The notes under the pieces: generated by a model
Told to the model about the DNA's origin: nothing
What the model saw: only the letters and a program-made list of their open reading frames with translations
Databases searched by the model: none
In this document: one piece after another, positions 21,739 through 29,350 of the stretch
Layout of the letters: each line of letters opens with the position of its first letter
How positions within the stretch are numbered: position 1 is the stretch's first letter
Program-made: the position numbers and the translations under genes
NCBI GenBank assembly: GCA_964486455.1
Contig: CAZAMP010000039.1
Location: 1 to 38,705 of the forward strand
DNA: 38,705 nucleotides
Source: CAZAMP01 sp964486455
GTDB taxonomy: Bacteria > Eisenbacteria > RBG-16-71-46 > CAZAMP01
Direction of reading: 5' to 3'

Positions 21739-22989
21739 TCAACTTAGTAGAACTACTTTCTGTGCCTGGGATTGGCCGTGGGAGTGAACGAGACGATAGA
21801 AATACGTGCCACCAGACATCCTGTGCCCGAAGTCATTGAGTCCATCCCACGCGACGTGCGTGACCGATGGTTTCAACTCGCCCACGGGGATCGTCCTCAC
21901 CAAGCGTCCCCGGGCGTCGTAGATCTCGACGAGGGCGTCTGAGACAGGGATTGCGCTCCGGATGCTTATGGCCGTCCGAGGGGAGAAAGGGTTTGGAAAG
22001 CTCGAGAGTCGGATGGATGATTGCCCATCCAGCCCGACCGTCGGATCGTCCACGGCGACCACATCTCCGCGGAAGAGAATCGTACCGGCCTCGCCGATCG
22101 CCCATCCGTGGCCGGCGTCAGTGAAGTAGACGTTGGTGAGCTCCTGGGATGTGTTGCTCTCCTCGATGATCCAGTTCAAGCCGCCGTTGATCGTGCGGTA
22201 GATGGTGCCGATGTTTCCGACCGACCAACCGTCATTCGCGTTGACGAAGAAGACGGCTTCCTGTCCCATGTTGATGCCGCCGCTACGGTTCCCCCAGGTT
22301 GCACCACCATCCGTAGTGTGGATGAGCGTGCTGTTCTGCCCCGCGATCCATCCCTCCATTGCGGTCAGGAAGAAGACCCCTTTGAGATCGCTAACCGTCC
22401 CGGGGTTTTGGTCGAACCAACTCACCCCGCCGTTCGTGGTGGCACGGAGCGCACCTTCGTCGCCGACTGCCCACGCGAACTGAGATCCTTTGGCCGTCAT
22501 GTCTCGGTAGCGATCAGCGCCGGTCTCGACGAGTGTCCAGCTCGTGCCGCTGTCGGTTGATCGGACGATCGTGCCATCCCGGCCCGATGCGTACGCCATC
22601 CCGCCCGTCCCGAAGGCCACGGCGGCGAGGTTGTTCCCCGTGCCGCTCGACACCTGCGACCATGAGGCTCCGCCGTTCGTGGTGCGGAATATGCGCCCGT
22701 TGTCACCGACGAGGAGGCCGATCGATGCGTTCATGAACGCGACGTCGCCCAGATCATCATTGGTGAGCGCCATAGGATCCCAGGTCTGTCCTCCGTCGGT
22801 CGTGAAGAGAGATGTTCCGAGATCCCCCACAACCCAGCCGTCTTGTGTGTTTGTGAACCAGACGCCCTCGAGGCGTTGCGTGGTCCCGCTGCTCTGGGTT
22901 TCCCAGCTTTGCGCCCACGACCCGGTTGCCGCGGTGAGTGTCAGCAATACGCACAGCCCGTGTGTCGCTCCGGCAGTCAGCTTTCTCAT
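21739..22989 (-). CDS. Secreted YCF48/BNR-like propeller protein with sorting domain
   Basis: 416 residues from ATG 22989, GGAGG four bases upstream. Signal peptide residues 1-26, cut after SWA. Six to seven blades of about 42 residues carry the YCF48/Hcf136 pattern 'VxFxNxxxGWxVGDxGTIxxT' and 'TxxGGxxWxxxxSG', e.g. GWVVGDLGTSLFTTDGGQTW and GWSVGNIGTIYRTINGGLNW. In plants this fold assists photosystem II assembly; in bacteria of this type it is a common extracellular propeller with unknown ligand. Sorting domain from residue about 325: FPNPFSPRTAI, VEIYDARGRLVRT, WDGLNDFGHRM, GGTYFYRLVHS, ending VVLLS, without the usual terminal Arg. First gene of the three-gene minus-strand propeller run. 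Confidence 0.85.
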   Translation of the reverse strand: MRKLTAGATHGLCVLLTLTAATGSWAQSWETQSSGTTQRLEGVWFTNTQDGWVVGDLGTSLFTTDGGQTWDPMALTNDDLGDVAFMNASIGLLVGDNGRIFRTTNGGASWSQVSSGTGNNLAAVAFGTGGMAYASGRDGTIVRSTDSGTSWTLVETGADRYRDMTAKGSQFAWAVGDEGALRATTNGGVSWFDQNPGTVSDLKGVFFLTAMEGWIAGQNSTLIHTTDGGATWGNRSGGINMGQEAVFFVNANDGWSVGNIGTIYRTINGGLNWIIEESNTSQELTNVYFTDAGHGWAIGEAGTILFRGDVVAVDDPTVGLDGQSSIRLSSFPNPFSPRTAISIRSAIPVSDALVEIYDARGRLVRTIPVGELKPSVTHVAWDGLNDFGHRMSGGTYFYRLVHSHGQSQAQKVVLLS

Positions 22990-23097
22990 CCGTTCCTCCG
23001 ATTTCGTTAGAGGGACTACGACACCGATGTGACGGTAGACGGTGGGCGCACGGTGTCTGATACATCTACATCGGCGGAAGACTCCGCGAGGGAAACG

Positions 23098-23156
23098 GAC
23101 GGGCGACCTGGCTCAGGACATCCCCCAATTTCACTATCGCCAGTGAGTCGCCCGTC
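23098..23156. repeat. 59-base inverted repeat in the divergent region before the M16C gene
   Basis: GACGGGCGAC (23098-23107) and GTCGCCCGTC (23147-23156) are perfect complements; inside them TGGC (23109-23112) pairs with GCCA (23139-23142). It stands between the YCF48 start (minus) and the M16C start (plus), just upstream of the M16C promoter candidate. A hairpin insulating the two units, or a regulator site, are both possible. Confidence 0.55.
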
Positions 23157-23165
23157 TCATGTCAG

Positions 23166-23193
23166 TTGACGGTGTGGAAGCTCACCTGATACA
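23166..23193 (+). promoter_or_regulatory. Promoter candidate for the M16C peptidase gene
   Basis: TTGACG (23166-23171), a 16-base spacer, and GATACA (23188-23193), followed by an approximately 75-base leader to the ATG at 23274. The -35 is strong and the -10 moderate. Confidence 0.35.
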
Positions 23194-23273
23194 TGCCGGC
23201 GAGCGCTGGCGAATCATCGGCCGGTCCGCTAGGCTTTATCGTTCTTGATATGCGCAATCATAGGGAGATAGCG

Positions 23274-26234
23274 ATGTCACACGATTCGAAGACCCCGCCG
23301 CCGACGCTCTCGGTCGGCGATCGGCTTCACGGTTTCCAGCTCGAAAAGGTCACGCCCGTTCCTGAGATCCAGGCCACGGCCTATGAGGCGGTTCACGAGC
23401 GTACGGGCGCACGGGTCATGCACGTGCACTGCCGGGACACCGAGAACCTCTATGCCATCACGTTTCGAACGCCGCCTCCGGACTCCACCGGCGTCCCGCA
23501 CATCCTCGAGCACGCGGTGCTCGCCGGCTCCACGTCGTATCCGGTGCGTGACGCGTTCATGGAGCTGTCCAAGAGCTCGCTGAACACGTTTCTGAACGCG
23601 TTCACCGCGCCTGACTTCACGTGCTATCCGGTCGCAAGCCAGGTTCGAGCGGATTTCTACAATCTTGCCACCGTTTATACGGATCTCGTCTTCCGGCCGC
23701 TCAACCGGCGCGAGACGTTCATGCAGGAAGGCCATCATCTCGAGGTCACCGACGACGGAAAGCTCGCCGTCGCGGGCATCGTCTACAACGAGATGAAGGG
23801 CGCCTACTCGACGGCCGAGTCGGTGGCGGAAGACGTGACGCTGCAGAAGCTCTTTCCCGACACGCCGTACGGCTTTGACTCCGGAGGGAATCCGGAGTGC
23901 ATCCCGGACCTCACCTACGAAGCGTTCTGCGAGTTCCACCGGGAGTTTTACTCGCCGACGAACGCGCGCGTTTTCTTCTACGGGAATCTCCCGACGTCGG
24001 ATCATCTGGCCTTTCTCGAGACGCAGCTGGAAGGTTTCGATCGGATCGAAGTGGACTCGTCGCTGCCGACGCAGCCGAAGTGGAGCGAGCCGCGCGCGGA
24101 GACGAAGGCGTTTCCGGTCGGAGCCGAGGATCCGCTGGAGAACCGCGCGATCGTGAACGTAACGTGGCTCACGGCCCCGATGGCGGACCTGGAAGAGCGA
24201 CTCATCCTCGAGGTCCTCGAGGAAGCGCTCGTCGGGAACGCCGCGGCGCCGCTTCAGAAAGCGCTCATCGATTCCGGGCTCGGAGAGGATCTCTCGCCGA
24301 CGACCGGGCTCCAGGCCTGGTTCAAGCAGCTGCCGTTCGTCGTGGGGCTCCGCGGAACGGATCCCGGGAAGGCCGAGGCGATCGAATCGCTCACCCTCGA
24401 GACGCTTGAACGTATTGCTCGGGACGGACTGGATCGAGACTTGCTCGAAGCCGCGTTTCATCAGGTCGAGTTCAAGGGTCAGGAAATCTCGCGAAGCGCG
24501 TTCCCATTTCCCGTGATGCTCCTGATGCGGTCGCTCGGCACGTGGCTCCACGCCGACGATCCCACCGCCACGCTCAAGTTCCCGACACTCATCACAAACG
24601 TGCGATCGCGTTGGGATGCTGATCCGGAGCTCTTCACGGGGGCCGTCAAGCGATGGTTCCTCGACAATCCGCACCGGCTGCGCGCCGTCGCCCAACCGAG
24701 CCGGACGCTGGCCGAGGAAAGCGAGACGGCGCTGGCGAAGCGGCTCGACGCGCGGCGCGCGGAGATGAGCGACGCGGAGGTCGACGAGATTCGCAAGACC
24801 GCCGAGAACCTGCTCAAGGAGCAACGCGAAAAGGAGACGGCGGAGAACCTGGCGACGCTGCCACAGTTGAAGCTCACCGAGATCCCCCGCGAGGTCGAGA
24901 CAATTCCGACGTCCGAACGGTCGGTTGACGGTGCGAAAATCCTCGAGCACGACGTCTTCTCGAACGGTGTCGCGTACGTCGATCTCGCGTTCGACGTGTC
25001 CGACGTCCCCGAAGATCTTCAACCCTACGTCTCGCTCCTCGGCGCGGCCGCGTCGGGCATGGGGGCGGCGGGGCAGGGCTACGAGCAGTTCGCGACGCGG
25101 AAGGCGCTCGTCACGGGCGGCGTCGGCGCCGATCCCGTGTCGATGGATCAACTTTCCGACGACGGGTCGTTGCAGCACATGATCGTTCGTTCACGCGCGC
25201 TCAAGCGCAACATCGCGCCGATGGTCGACGTTGTTCGCGACCTCCTCACGAGCGGCGATCTCACCGACTCGGCGCGCCTCAAGGACGTGCTTTCCGAGGA
25301 GCGAAACCGGCTTCGCGCGGCCGTCGCCCCGATGGGGTATCTCTTCGTCCGACGTTCGGCGTCAGCCGCCCTGTCGCTCGGTGCCTATCGCGCGGAGCAG
25401 TGGCACGGCGCCCCGCAGATCCGGTTCCTCAAGGACCTGTCCACGACATTCGACGACGACGTCGCCGACATTCAGGCGAAGCTCGGGCGGCTCAGGGAGA
25501 TCGTCTTCCGGCGGGGCCGTCTCACGGTGAATCTCACGGGCGACGTGGAGTGTCTGGACGCACTTCGCGCTCCGATCGCCGAGCTGATCGACTCGCTCGT
25601 GGCGGGTGGAGCGCCCGACGGGCCATCGGTGCCCGAAATCATCGCGGCGAATCCCGGATACGCGCTACCGGGAGACGTCTGCTACGTGGGGCGCGTGCTG
25701 CGGGTCCCCAAACACAACGACCCTTCATCCCCGGCTCTGGCCGTGCTGGCGTCGTACATCCGCTCGAACATTCTCTACAAGAAGATCCGCGTGGAAGGTG
25801 GGGCATACGGCGGGTTCGCGCTCTACGATCCCGTCATGGGGCACTTCACGCTCTTGTCCTACCGCGACCCGAACCTCGAGAAGACGATCGAGGTCTACGA
25901 CGGCTGCGTCGAGGAGTTCCTCCGCCACGAGTTGGATGACGGGACGGTCCGGGCGATGATCATCGGGACCGTCGGCAAGCTGGATCGCCCGCTCGATCCC
26001 GCCGGGAAGGGGGAGATGGCGCTACAGCGGTGGTTCCTCGGGCTCACCGACGATGATCGACGCCGGTTCCGTGAAGGCGTGCTCGCCACCGAGGCGACGG
26101 CGATGAGAGCCGCGGCCGAGATTCTGCGGGATGCAATGAAGAGTGCTCCACAGGCCGTATACGCCCCGAAGGAGCGGATCGTCACCGCTAACGAAACGGT
26201 GGCGGTTCCGTTCGACGTGAGGTCGCTCGATTGA
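23274..26234 (+). CDS. M16C family zinc metallopeptidase (presequence-protease type)
   Basis: 986 residues from ATG 23274, with AGGGAG six bases upstream. A large clam-shell peptidase that degrades unfolded peptides up to about 70 residues; relatives are mitochondrial/chloroplast PreP (Cym1) and bacterial homologues. The inverted zinc motif HILEH is at residues 76-80 (His76, Glu79, His80), and the third ligand is Glu173 in YNEMKGAYS, so the active site is complete. Before it stands FRTPPPDSTGVP, after it VAGSTSYPVRDAFMEL and FLNAFTAPDFTCYPV, all typical of M16C. The C-terminal half keeps the substrate-closing RVEGGAYGGFALYD. A long charged linker (residues about 470-540, rich in Glu/Arg/Lys) joins the halves as in PreP. 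No signal peptide, so cytoplasmic. Confidence 0.93.
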   Translation: MSHDSKTPPPTLSVGDRLHGFQLEKVTPVPEIQATAYEAVHERTGARVMHVHCRDTENLYAITFRTPPPDSTGVPHILEHAVLAGSTSYPVRDAFMELSKSSLNTFLNAFTAPDFTCYPVASQVRADFYNLATVYTDLVFRPLNRRETFMQEGHHLEVTDDGKLAVAGIVYNEMKGAYSTAESVAEDVTLQKLFPDTPYGFDSGGNPECIPDLTYEAFCEFHREFYSPTNARVFFYGNLPTSDHLAFLETQLEGFDRIEVDSSLPTQPKWSEPRAETKAFPVGAEDPLENRAIVNVTWLTAPMADLEERLILEVLEEALVGNAAAPLQKALIDSGLGEDLSPTTGLQAWFKQLPFVVGLRGTDPGKAEAIESLTLETLERIARDGLDRDLLEAAFHQVEFKGQEISRSAFPFPVMLLMRSLGTWLHADDPTATLKFPTLITNVRSRWDADPELFTGAVKRWFLDNPHRLRAVAQPSRTLAEESETALAKRLDARRAEMSDAEVDEIRKTAENLLKEQREKETAENLATLPQLKLTEIPREVETIPTSERSVDGAKILEHDVFSNGVAYVDLAFDVSDVPEDLQPYVSLLGAAASGMGAAGQGYEQFATRKALVTGGVGADPVSMDQLSDDGSLQHMIVRSRALKRNIAPMVDVVRDLLTSGDLTDSARLKDVLSEERNRLRAAVAPMGYLFVRRSASAALSLGAYRAEQWHGAPQIRFLKDLSTTFDDDVADIQAKLGRLREIVFRRGRLTVNLTGDVECLDALRAPIAELIDSLVAGGAPDGPSVPEIIAANPGYALPGDVCYVGRVLRVPKHNDPSSPALAVLASYIRSNILYKKIRVEGGAYGGFALYDPVMGHFTLLSYRDPNLEKTIEVYDGCVEEFLRHELDDGTVRAMIIGTVGKLDRPLDPAGKGEMALQRWFLGLTDDDRRRFREGVLATEATAMRAAAEILRDAMKSAPQAVYAPKERIVTANETVAVPFDVRSLD

Positions 26235-26359
26235 CGAAAGGGACGCGGAGACCCCGGCGGCTCCGAAGTCCTCGGACACCTCGGCTCGCGACGAATCGCT
26301 CGGTGTCCTGCGGAAATCGCCGGCGGGACTCCACGTCCCCTTCGTTTCTTCGCTCCAGA

Positions 26360-26375
26360 GCGCGGCGCGCCGCGC
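26360..26375. terminator. GC palindrome between convergent genes
   Basis: A perfect 16-base palindrome, GCGCGGCGCGCCGCGC, midway between the M16C stop and the cyclophilin stop. It can fold as a short GC hairpin on either transcript and is placed where a bidirectional terminator is expected. There is no T run, and in GC-rich DNA it could be chance. Confidence 0.3.
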
Positions 26376-26432
26376 AACTCGCCTGCGGAACCCTCCTCGC
26401 GTTCCGCTGAAGATCTCGTAGGATGATCCGTG

Positions 26433-27152
26433 CTACTGCGACGGCTCATTCTCGACGACGGTTGCCGTCTTGATGTAATCGAGGTCCGGGAAGTCCTTGA
26501 TCAGGTACTCATTCCCTTCCATCTGGAGCCGACCCTGGGTGGGGCCGTTGCCGCGCGGCGCGCCCTCTCCGTACCCGGAGTAGAGATTGTCCGCGACGTC
26601 CATCCCCTCGATCACCTCGCCGAACGCCGAAAAGCCGCTGTCGTCGAGATACGAATTGTCCCGATAGCTGATGAAGAACTGGGTCGAGCGGCTGTTGGGT
26701 TGGCCGGTCCGCGCGAAGCAGATCGTTCCGCGCGCGTTGGTGTGGCGCGTCGGATCATCACCGATCGTCTGGTCGCGCCAGACCGCCATGATCTTCGGAT
26801 CACCGTGGATGCCGACCTGGGCCATGAATCCGTCGATGACGCGAAAGAAGCGGCATTCGTCGTAGAAGCCGCCCGTCACCAAGTTGTGGAAGCGATCCGC
26901 GCCGCGGGGTGACCACTCGCGGTTCACTTTGATGGTGATGTCGCCCTTACTGGTCTCGAGCTTCACGAGAAACTCTTCTGGAGCTGTTTGGTTCATTGCA
27001 CTGCTCTTTGGATCGAATAGCGGTGATTCGGCCGCGGCGGCGGCCGGTGCCTTCTCCGGTGTCGCTTCGCCCTCTTCGGCGCTACAGCCGTTCAGGCCGA
27101 TCATGGATGACATGATCGTGAGGACACACACCAGAACCCAAAAACGTCCCAT
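26433..27152 (-). CDS. Lipoprotein peptidyl-prolyl cis-trans isomerase, cyclophilin type
   Basis: 239 residues from ATG 27152, AAGGAGG ten bases upstream. Lipoprotein signal peptide with lipobox LNGC (Cys23), then an Ala/Glu/Pro-rich linker to about residue 55. The cyclophilin domain spans about 60-230: VKLETSKGDITIKVN, RFHNLVTGGFYDECRFFRVI, DGFMAQVG, GTICFARTGQPNSRSTQFFI, and FSAFGEVIEGMDVADNL. The catalytic Arg of 'FFRVI' and the QFFI strand are present. It should help proline isomerisation of proteins outside the cytoplasm, fitting an organism that exports many large propeller proteins. Downstream of the CDGSH gene on the same strand but with its own promoter candidate. Confidence 0.9.
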   Translation of the reverse strand: MGRFWVLVCVLTIMSSMIGLNGCSAEEGEATPEKAPAAAAAESPLFDPKSSAMNQTAPEEFLVKLETSKGDITIKVNREWSPRGADRFHNLVTGGFYDECRFFRVIDGFMAQVGIHGDPKIMAVWRDQTIGDDPTRHTNARGTICFARTGQPNSRSTQFFISYRDNSYLDDSGFSAFGEVIEGMDVADNLYSGYGEGAPRGNGPTQGRLQMEGNEYLIKDFPDLDYIKTATVVENEPSQ

Positions 27153-27205
27153 TACTTTCGACGCCTCCTTTCGAAGCAGATGCTGCGTACAAATCGAGCC
27201 GCGGG

Positions 27206-27214
27206 AGTATATCA
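27206..27214 (-). promoter_or_regulatory. Extended -10 promoter candidate for the cyclophilin gene
   Basis: On the minus strand TGATATACT, an extended -10 (TG-n-TATACT), followed by a start point about 50 bases before the ATG at 27152. The -35 position (TTCCCT at 17 bases) is weak, as is usual with an extended -10. Confidence 0.45.
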
Positions 27215-27259
27215 GAGGCGGTTGGCCGAGGGAATCCGAAGCGCGCCGCCGGCCGGTGG

Positions 27260-27499
27260 TCAGTCCTCGTCCGCCGGTAGGGTCTTGTGGGCGCCGTCAC
27301 ACAGGGGAGGATTCTTCGACTGCTTACAGGCGCAGAGTCCCACGCGGCGTGTCTCTTCGATCGTGAGATCGACCGGCACCCAATCGGTTCCGTGGTGGGA
27401 GCCATCGCAGAACGGCTGGTCCTCCGACAGCCCGCACGTGCAGCAGCAGTATGTCCCCGGCCTGAGCTCCATCACGACGGGGCGCCGGCGGCGTGACAA
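27260..27499 (-). CDS. Tandem CDGSH iron-sulfur protein
   Basis: 79 residues read from TTG 27499; ATG 27472 is the alternative. Neither has a clear ribosome site, but the PVVMELRPGTYCC stretch aligns with the usual family beginning, favouring the longer form. Two CDGSH motifs are complete: CTCGLSEDQPFCDGSH (residues about 20-35) and CACKQSKNPPLCDGAH (about 56-71). Each binds one 2Fe-2S cluster through three Cys and one His. This is the bacterial double-cluster type related to mitochondrial Miner2, thought to work in electron or cluster transfer. Cytoplasmic; partner unknown. It lies 107 bases upstream of the cyclophilin gene. Confidence 0.88.
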   Translation of the reverse strand: MSRRRRPVVMELRPGTYCCCTCGLSEDQPFCDGSHHGTDWVPVDLTIEETRRVGLCACKQSKNPPLCDGAHKTLPADED

Positions 27500-27896
27500 G
27501 AGGACTGCATACGAATTGCGCTAATAGTGGTCACGCAGATAGATGATGTGTCACGTGCCATCAGGCGTGGACTATCGCCTCAATCACGGTGGCCGCAAAT
27601 CGCGTTACCTCCGGATAAACGCACAGCGACGTCGATCACTCCCCGCGACCACCTCTCGAGTTCCTATCATCAATTCCCCGATCATCTCTTCGTCAAACTA
27701 CCGAATAGTCCGATTTGCCGATCGGAAGGCCGACCGTGCGTTTGATGATTGAAGGGACGCCCGGGCGGTGGGATAAAACAACCTTGTCATTTAAATACCG
27801 GAATGATACCGTCCGCAACGGTTTCTTCTGGAGGGTTGCTTGCACTCTCGGTCTTCGAGGGTGTCTTTCCTGTCACTCGAACTGGATGGGATTGCC
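27500..27896. other. Divergent intergenic region before the pnt operon
   Basis: 397 bases between the CDGSH gene (minus) and pntAA (plus), more A+T-rich than the coding DNA. Short open frames cross it but look random. It holds the pnt promoter candidate. A second hexamer, TTGTCA at 27784, could give an alternative start, and a TGG-N9-TTGCA arrangement at 27829-27844 superficially resembles a sigma-54 site. Confidence 0.5.
27749..27777 (+). promoter_or_regulatory. Promoter candidate of the pnt operon
   Basis: TTGAAG (27749-27754), a 17-base spacer, and GATAAA (27772-27777). Four of six bases match consensus in each element. The leader to the pntAA ATG would be about 115 bases. Confidence 0.4.
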
Positions 27897-29069
27897 ATGA
27901 AAGTGGGAGTTCCAAAGGAGACCTTCCCCGGAGACGCGCGCGTGGCGTTGATTCCACAATCAGTGTCCGCGCTCGAAAAGGCCGGGGTTGAAGTCATCCT
28001 GGAGAACGGTGCCGGGGCGGATGCGGGGTTTTCGGACGCCGCCTACCAAGAGAAGGGTGGGCGCATCGTTCCGGATTGTCAGACGGTTTTCAAAGAAGCG
28101 GACTTCATCGCGTTGATCCGCGCAGGTGGCGCCAATCCCGAGGCGGGTGCCGCACACGTTGGCATGCTTCGCGAGGGCCAGCTTCTGATGGCGTTCCTCG
28201 AGCCGTTGGCGGCTCCGGACGCCATGCAGCAACTCGCGGCGACAAAGGCGAGTGTCTTTGCCATGGAACTGATGCCGCGGATCACCCGCGCGCAGAGCAT
28301 GGATGCTCTCAGCTCCATGGCCACCGTGTCCGGCTACATGGCGGTGGTTTTGGCGGCGGAAAGGCTGCCGAAGTTCTTCCCCATGTTCATGACGGCCGCC
28401 GGCACGATCTCGCCGGCGAAGGTGTTTGTTCTCGGGGCTGGGGTTGCCGGTCTCCAAGCGATCTCGACGGCGCGCCGCCTGGGGGCGGTCGTCGAGGCCT
28501 ACGACGTGCGCCCCGCGGTGAAGGAGCAGGTGGAGAGCTTGGGCGCGCGTTTCGTCGAGCTCGAGCTGGAGACGGCCGATTCCGAGGACGCGGGCGGCTA
28601 CGCGAAGGATCAGTCCGAGGATTTCAAGCGCAGACAGCAGGAGCTGATGGCGGATCACATCCGGGCGTCGGACGTTGTGATCACGACCGCGCTCGTTCCC
28701 GGAGCGAAAGCTCCGGTGCTGGTCCCCGGGCTCGTGGTTGAGGGAATGCGACCGGGATCGGTGATCGTCGATCTCGCGGCGGAGAAGGGCGGCAACTGTG
28801 AGCCGACGAAAGCCGGTGAGATCGTGCTGCAGAAGGGCGTTTCCATCATCGGCCCGGTGAATCTGGGTGCGAGCCTGCCCACCCACGCCAGTCAGATGTA
28901 CTCGACCAATATGACGACCTTCCTTCAGCATCTCATCTCGGACGGGGCCATCACGCTCGATCTCGAGGACGAGATCACGAAGGGATCACTCATGGCGCAC
29001 GGCGGCAAGGTCGTGCACCCGGCCGTTCTCGAAACGCTCGGCGCGGGACAGGGAGGGGGTGCGGCCTGA
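27897..29069 (+). CDS. pntAA: NAD(P) transhydrogenase subunit alpha part 1 (NAD-binding domain I)
   Basis: 390 residues from ATG 27897; it opens MKVGVPKETFPGDARVALIP, as the family does. Domain I binds NAD(H) and exchanges hydride with NADP(H) in domain III. The Rossmann glycines are at residues 180-185 (GAGVAG), followed by ISTARRLGAVVEAYDVRPAV; the mobile loop and dimer region contain GGYAKDQSEDFKRRQQELM and ITTALVPGAKAPVLV. It ends before any membrane helix, so this is the three-gene form known from Rhodospirillum and many phyla, not the fused E. coli PntA. The stop overlaps the pntAB start by TGATG, giving coupling. Confidence 0.95.
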   Translation: MKVGVPKETFPGDARVALIPQSVSALEKAGVEVILENGAGADAGFSDAAYQEKGGRIVPDCQTVFKEADFIALIRAGGANPEAGAAHVGMLREGQLLMAFLEPLAAPDAMQQLAATKASVFAMELMPRITRAQSMDALSSMATVSGYMAVVLAAERLPKFFPMFMTAAGTISPAKVFVLGAGVAGLQAISTARRLGAVVEAYDVRPAVKEQVESLGARFVELELETADSEDAGGYAKDQSEDFKRRQQELMADHIRASDVVITTALVPGAKAPVLVPGLVVEGMRPGSVIVDLAAEKGGNCEPTKAGEIVLQKGVSIIGPVNLGASLPTHASQMYSTNMTTFLQHLISDGAITLDLEDEITKGSLMAHGGKVVHPAVLETLGAGQGGGAA

Positions 29070-29347
29070 TGGAACTGGTGCTTCTCCTTACCGTATTCGT
29101 GCTGGCCATTTTCGTCGGCTTCGAGGTCATCACCAAGGTGCCGCCGACGCTTCACACGCCGCTGATGTCGGGATCCAACGCCATCTCCGGGATCACGCTC
29201 ATCGGCGCGGTTCTTTCGGCCGGCCTTCAGCACTCGATGCTGTCGACGGTGCTGGGGTTTCTGGCGGTCGTGTTCGCCACGGTAAACGTCATTGGTGGGT
29301 TCATGGTGACCCATCGAATGCTGGATATGTTCAGGAGGAAAGACTAG
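29069..29347 (+). CDS. pntAB: NAD(P) transhydrogenase subunit alpha part 2 (membrane)
   Basis: 92 residues with three hydrophobic helices: LVLLLTVFVLAIFVGFEVIT, ISGITLIGAVLSAGLQHSML and TVLGFLAVVFATVNVIGGFM. VPPTLHTPLMSGSNAISG between the first two is the conserved segment of domain II. With PntB it forms the proton channel of the transhydrogenase in the inner membrane. ATG overlaps the pntAA stop; pntB starts three bases after its stop. Confidence 0.95.
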   Translation: MELVLLLTVFVLAIFVGFEVITKVPPTLHTPLMSGSNAISGITLIGAVLSAGLQHSMLSTVLGFLAVVFATVNVIGGFMVTHRMLDMFRRKD

Positions 29348-29350
29348 GCG

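Noticed and set aside
23277..25178. A 633-codon open frame on the minus strand inside the M16C gene
   Set aside because: It is the antisense of a strongly recognisable peptidase, rich in Arg, with no ribosome site or family features; it is a by-product of high GC content.
27829..27844. Sigma-54-like TGG-N9-TTGCA before pntAA
   Set aside because: The -24 half lacks the usual CAC, the match is short, and an ordinary -35/-10 pair with 17-base spacing lies just upstream.
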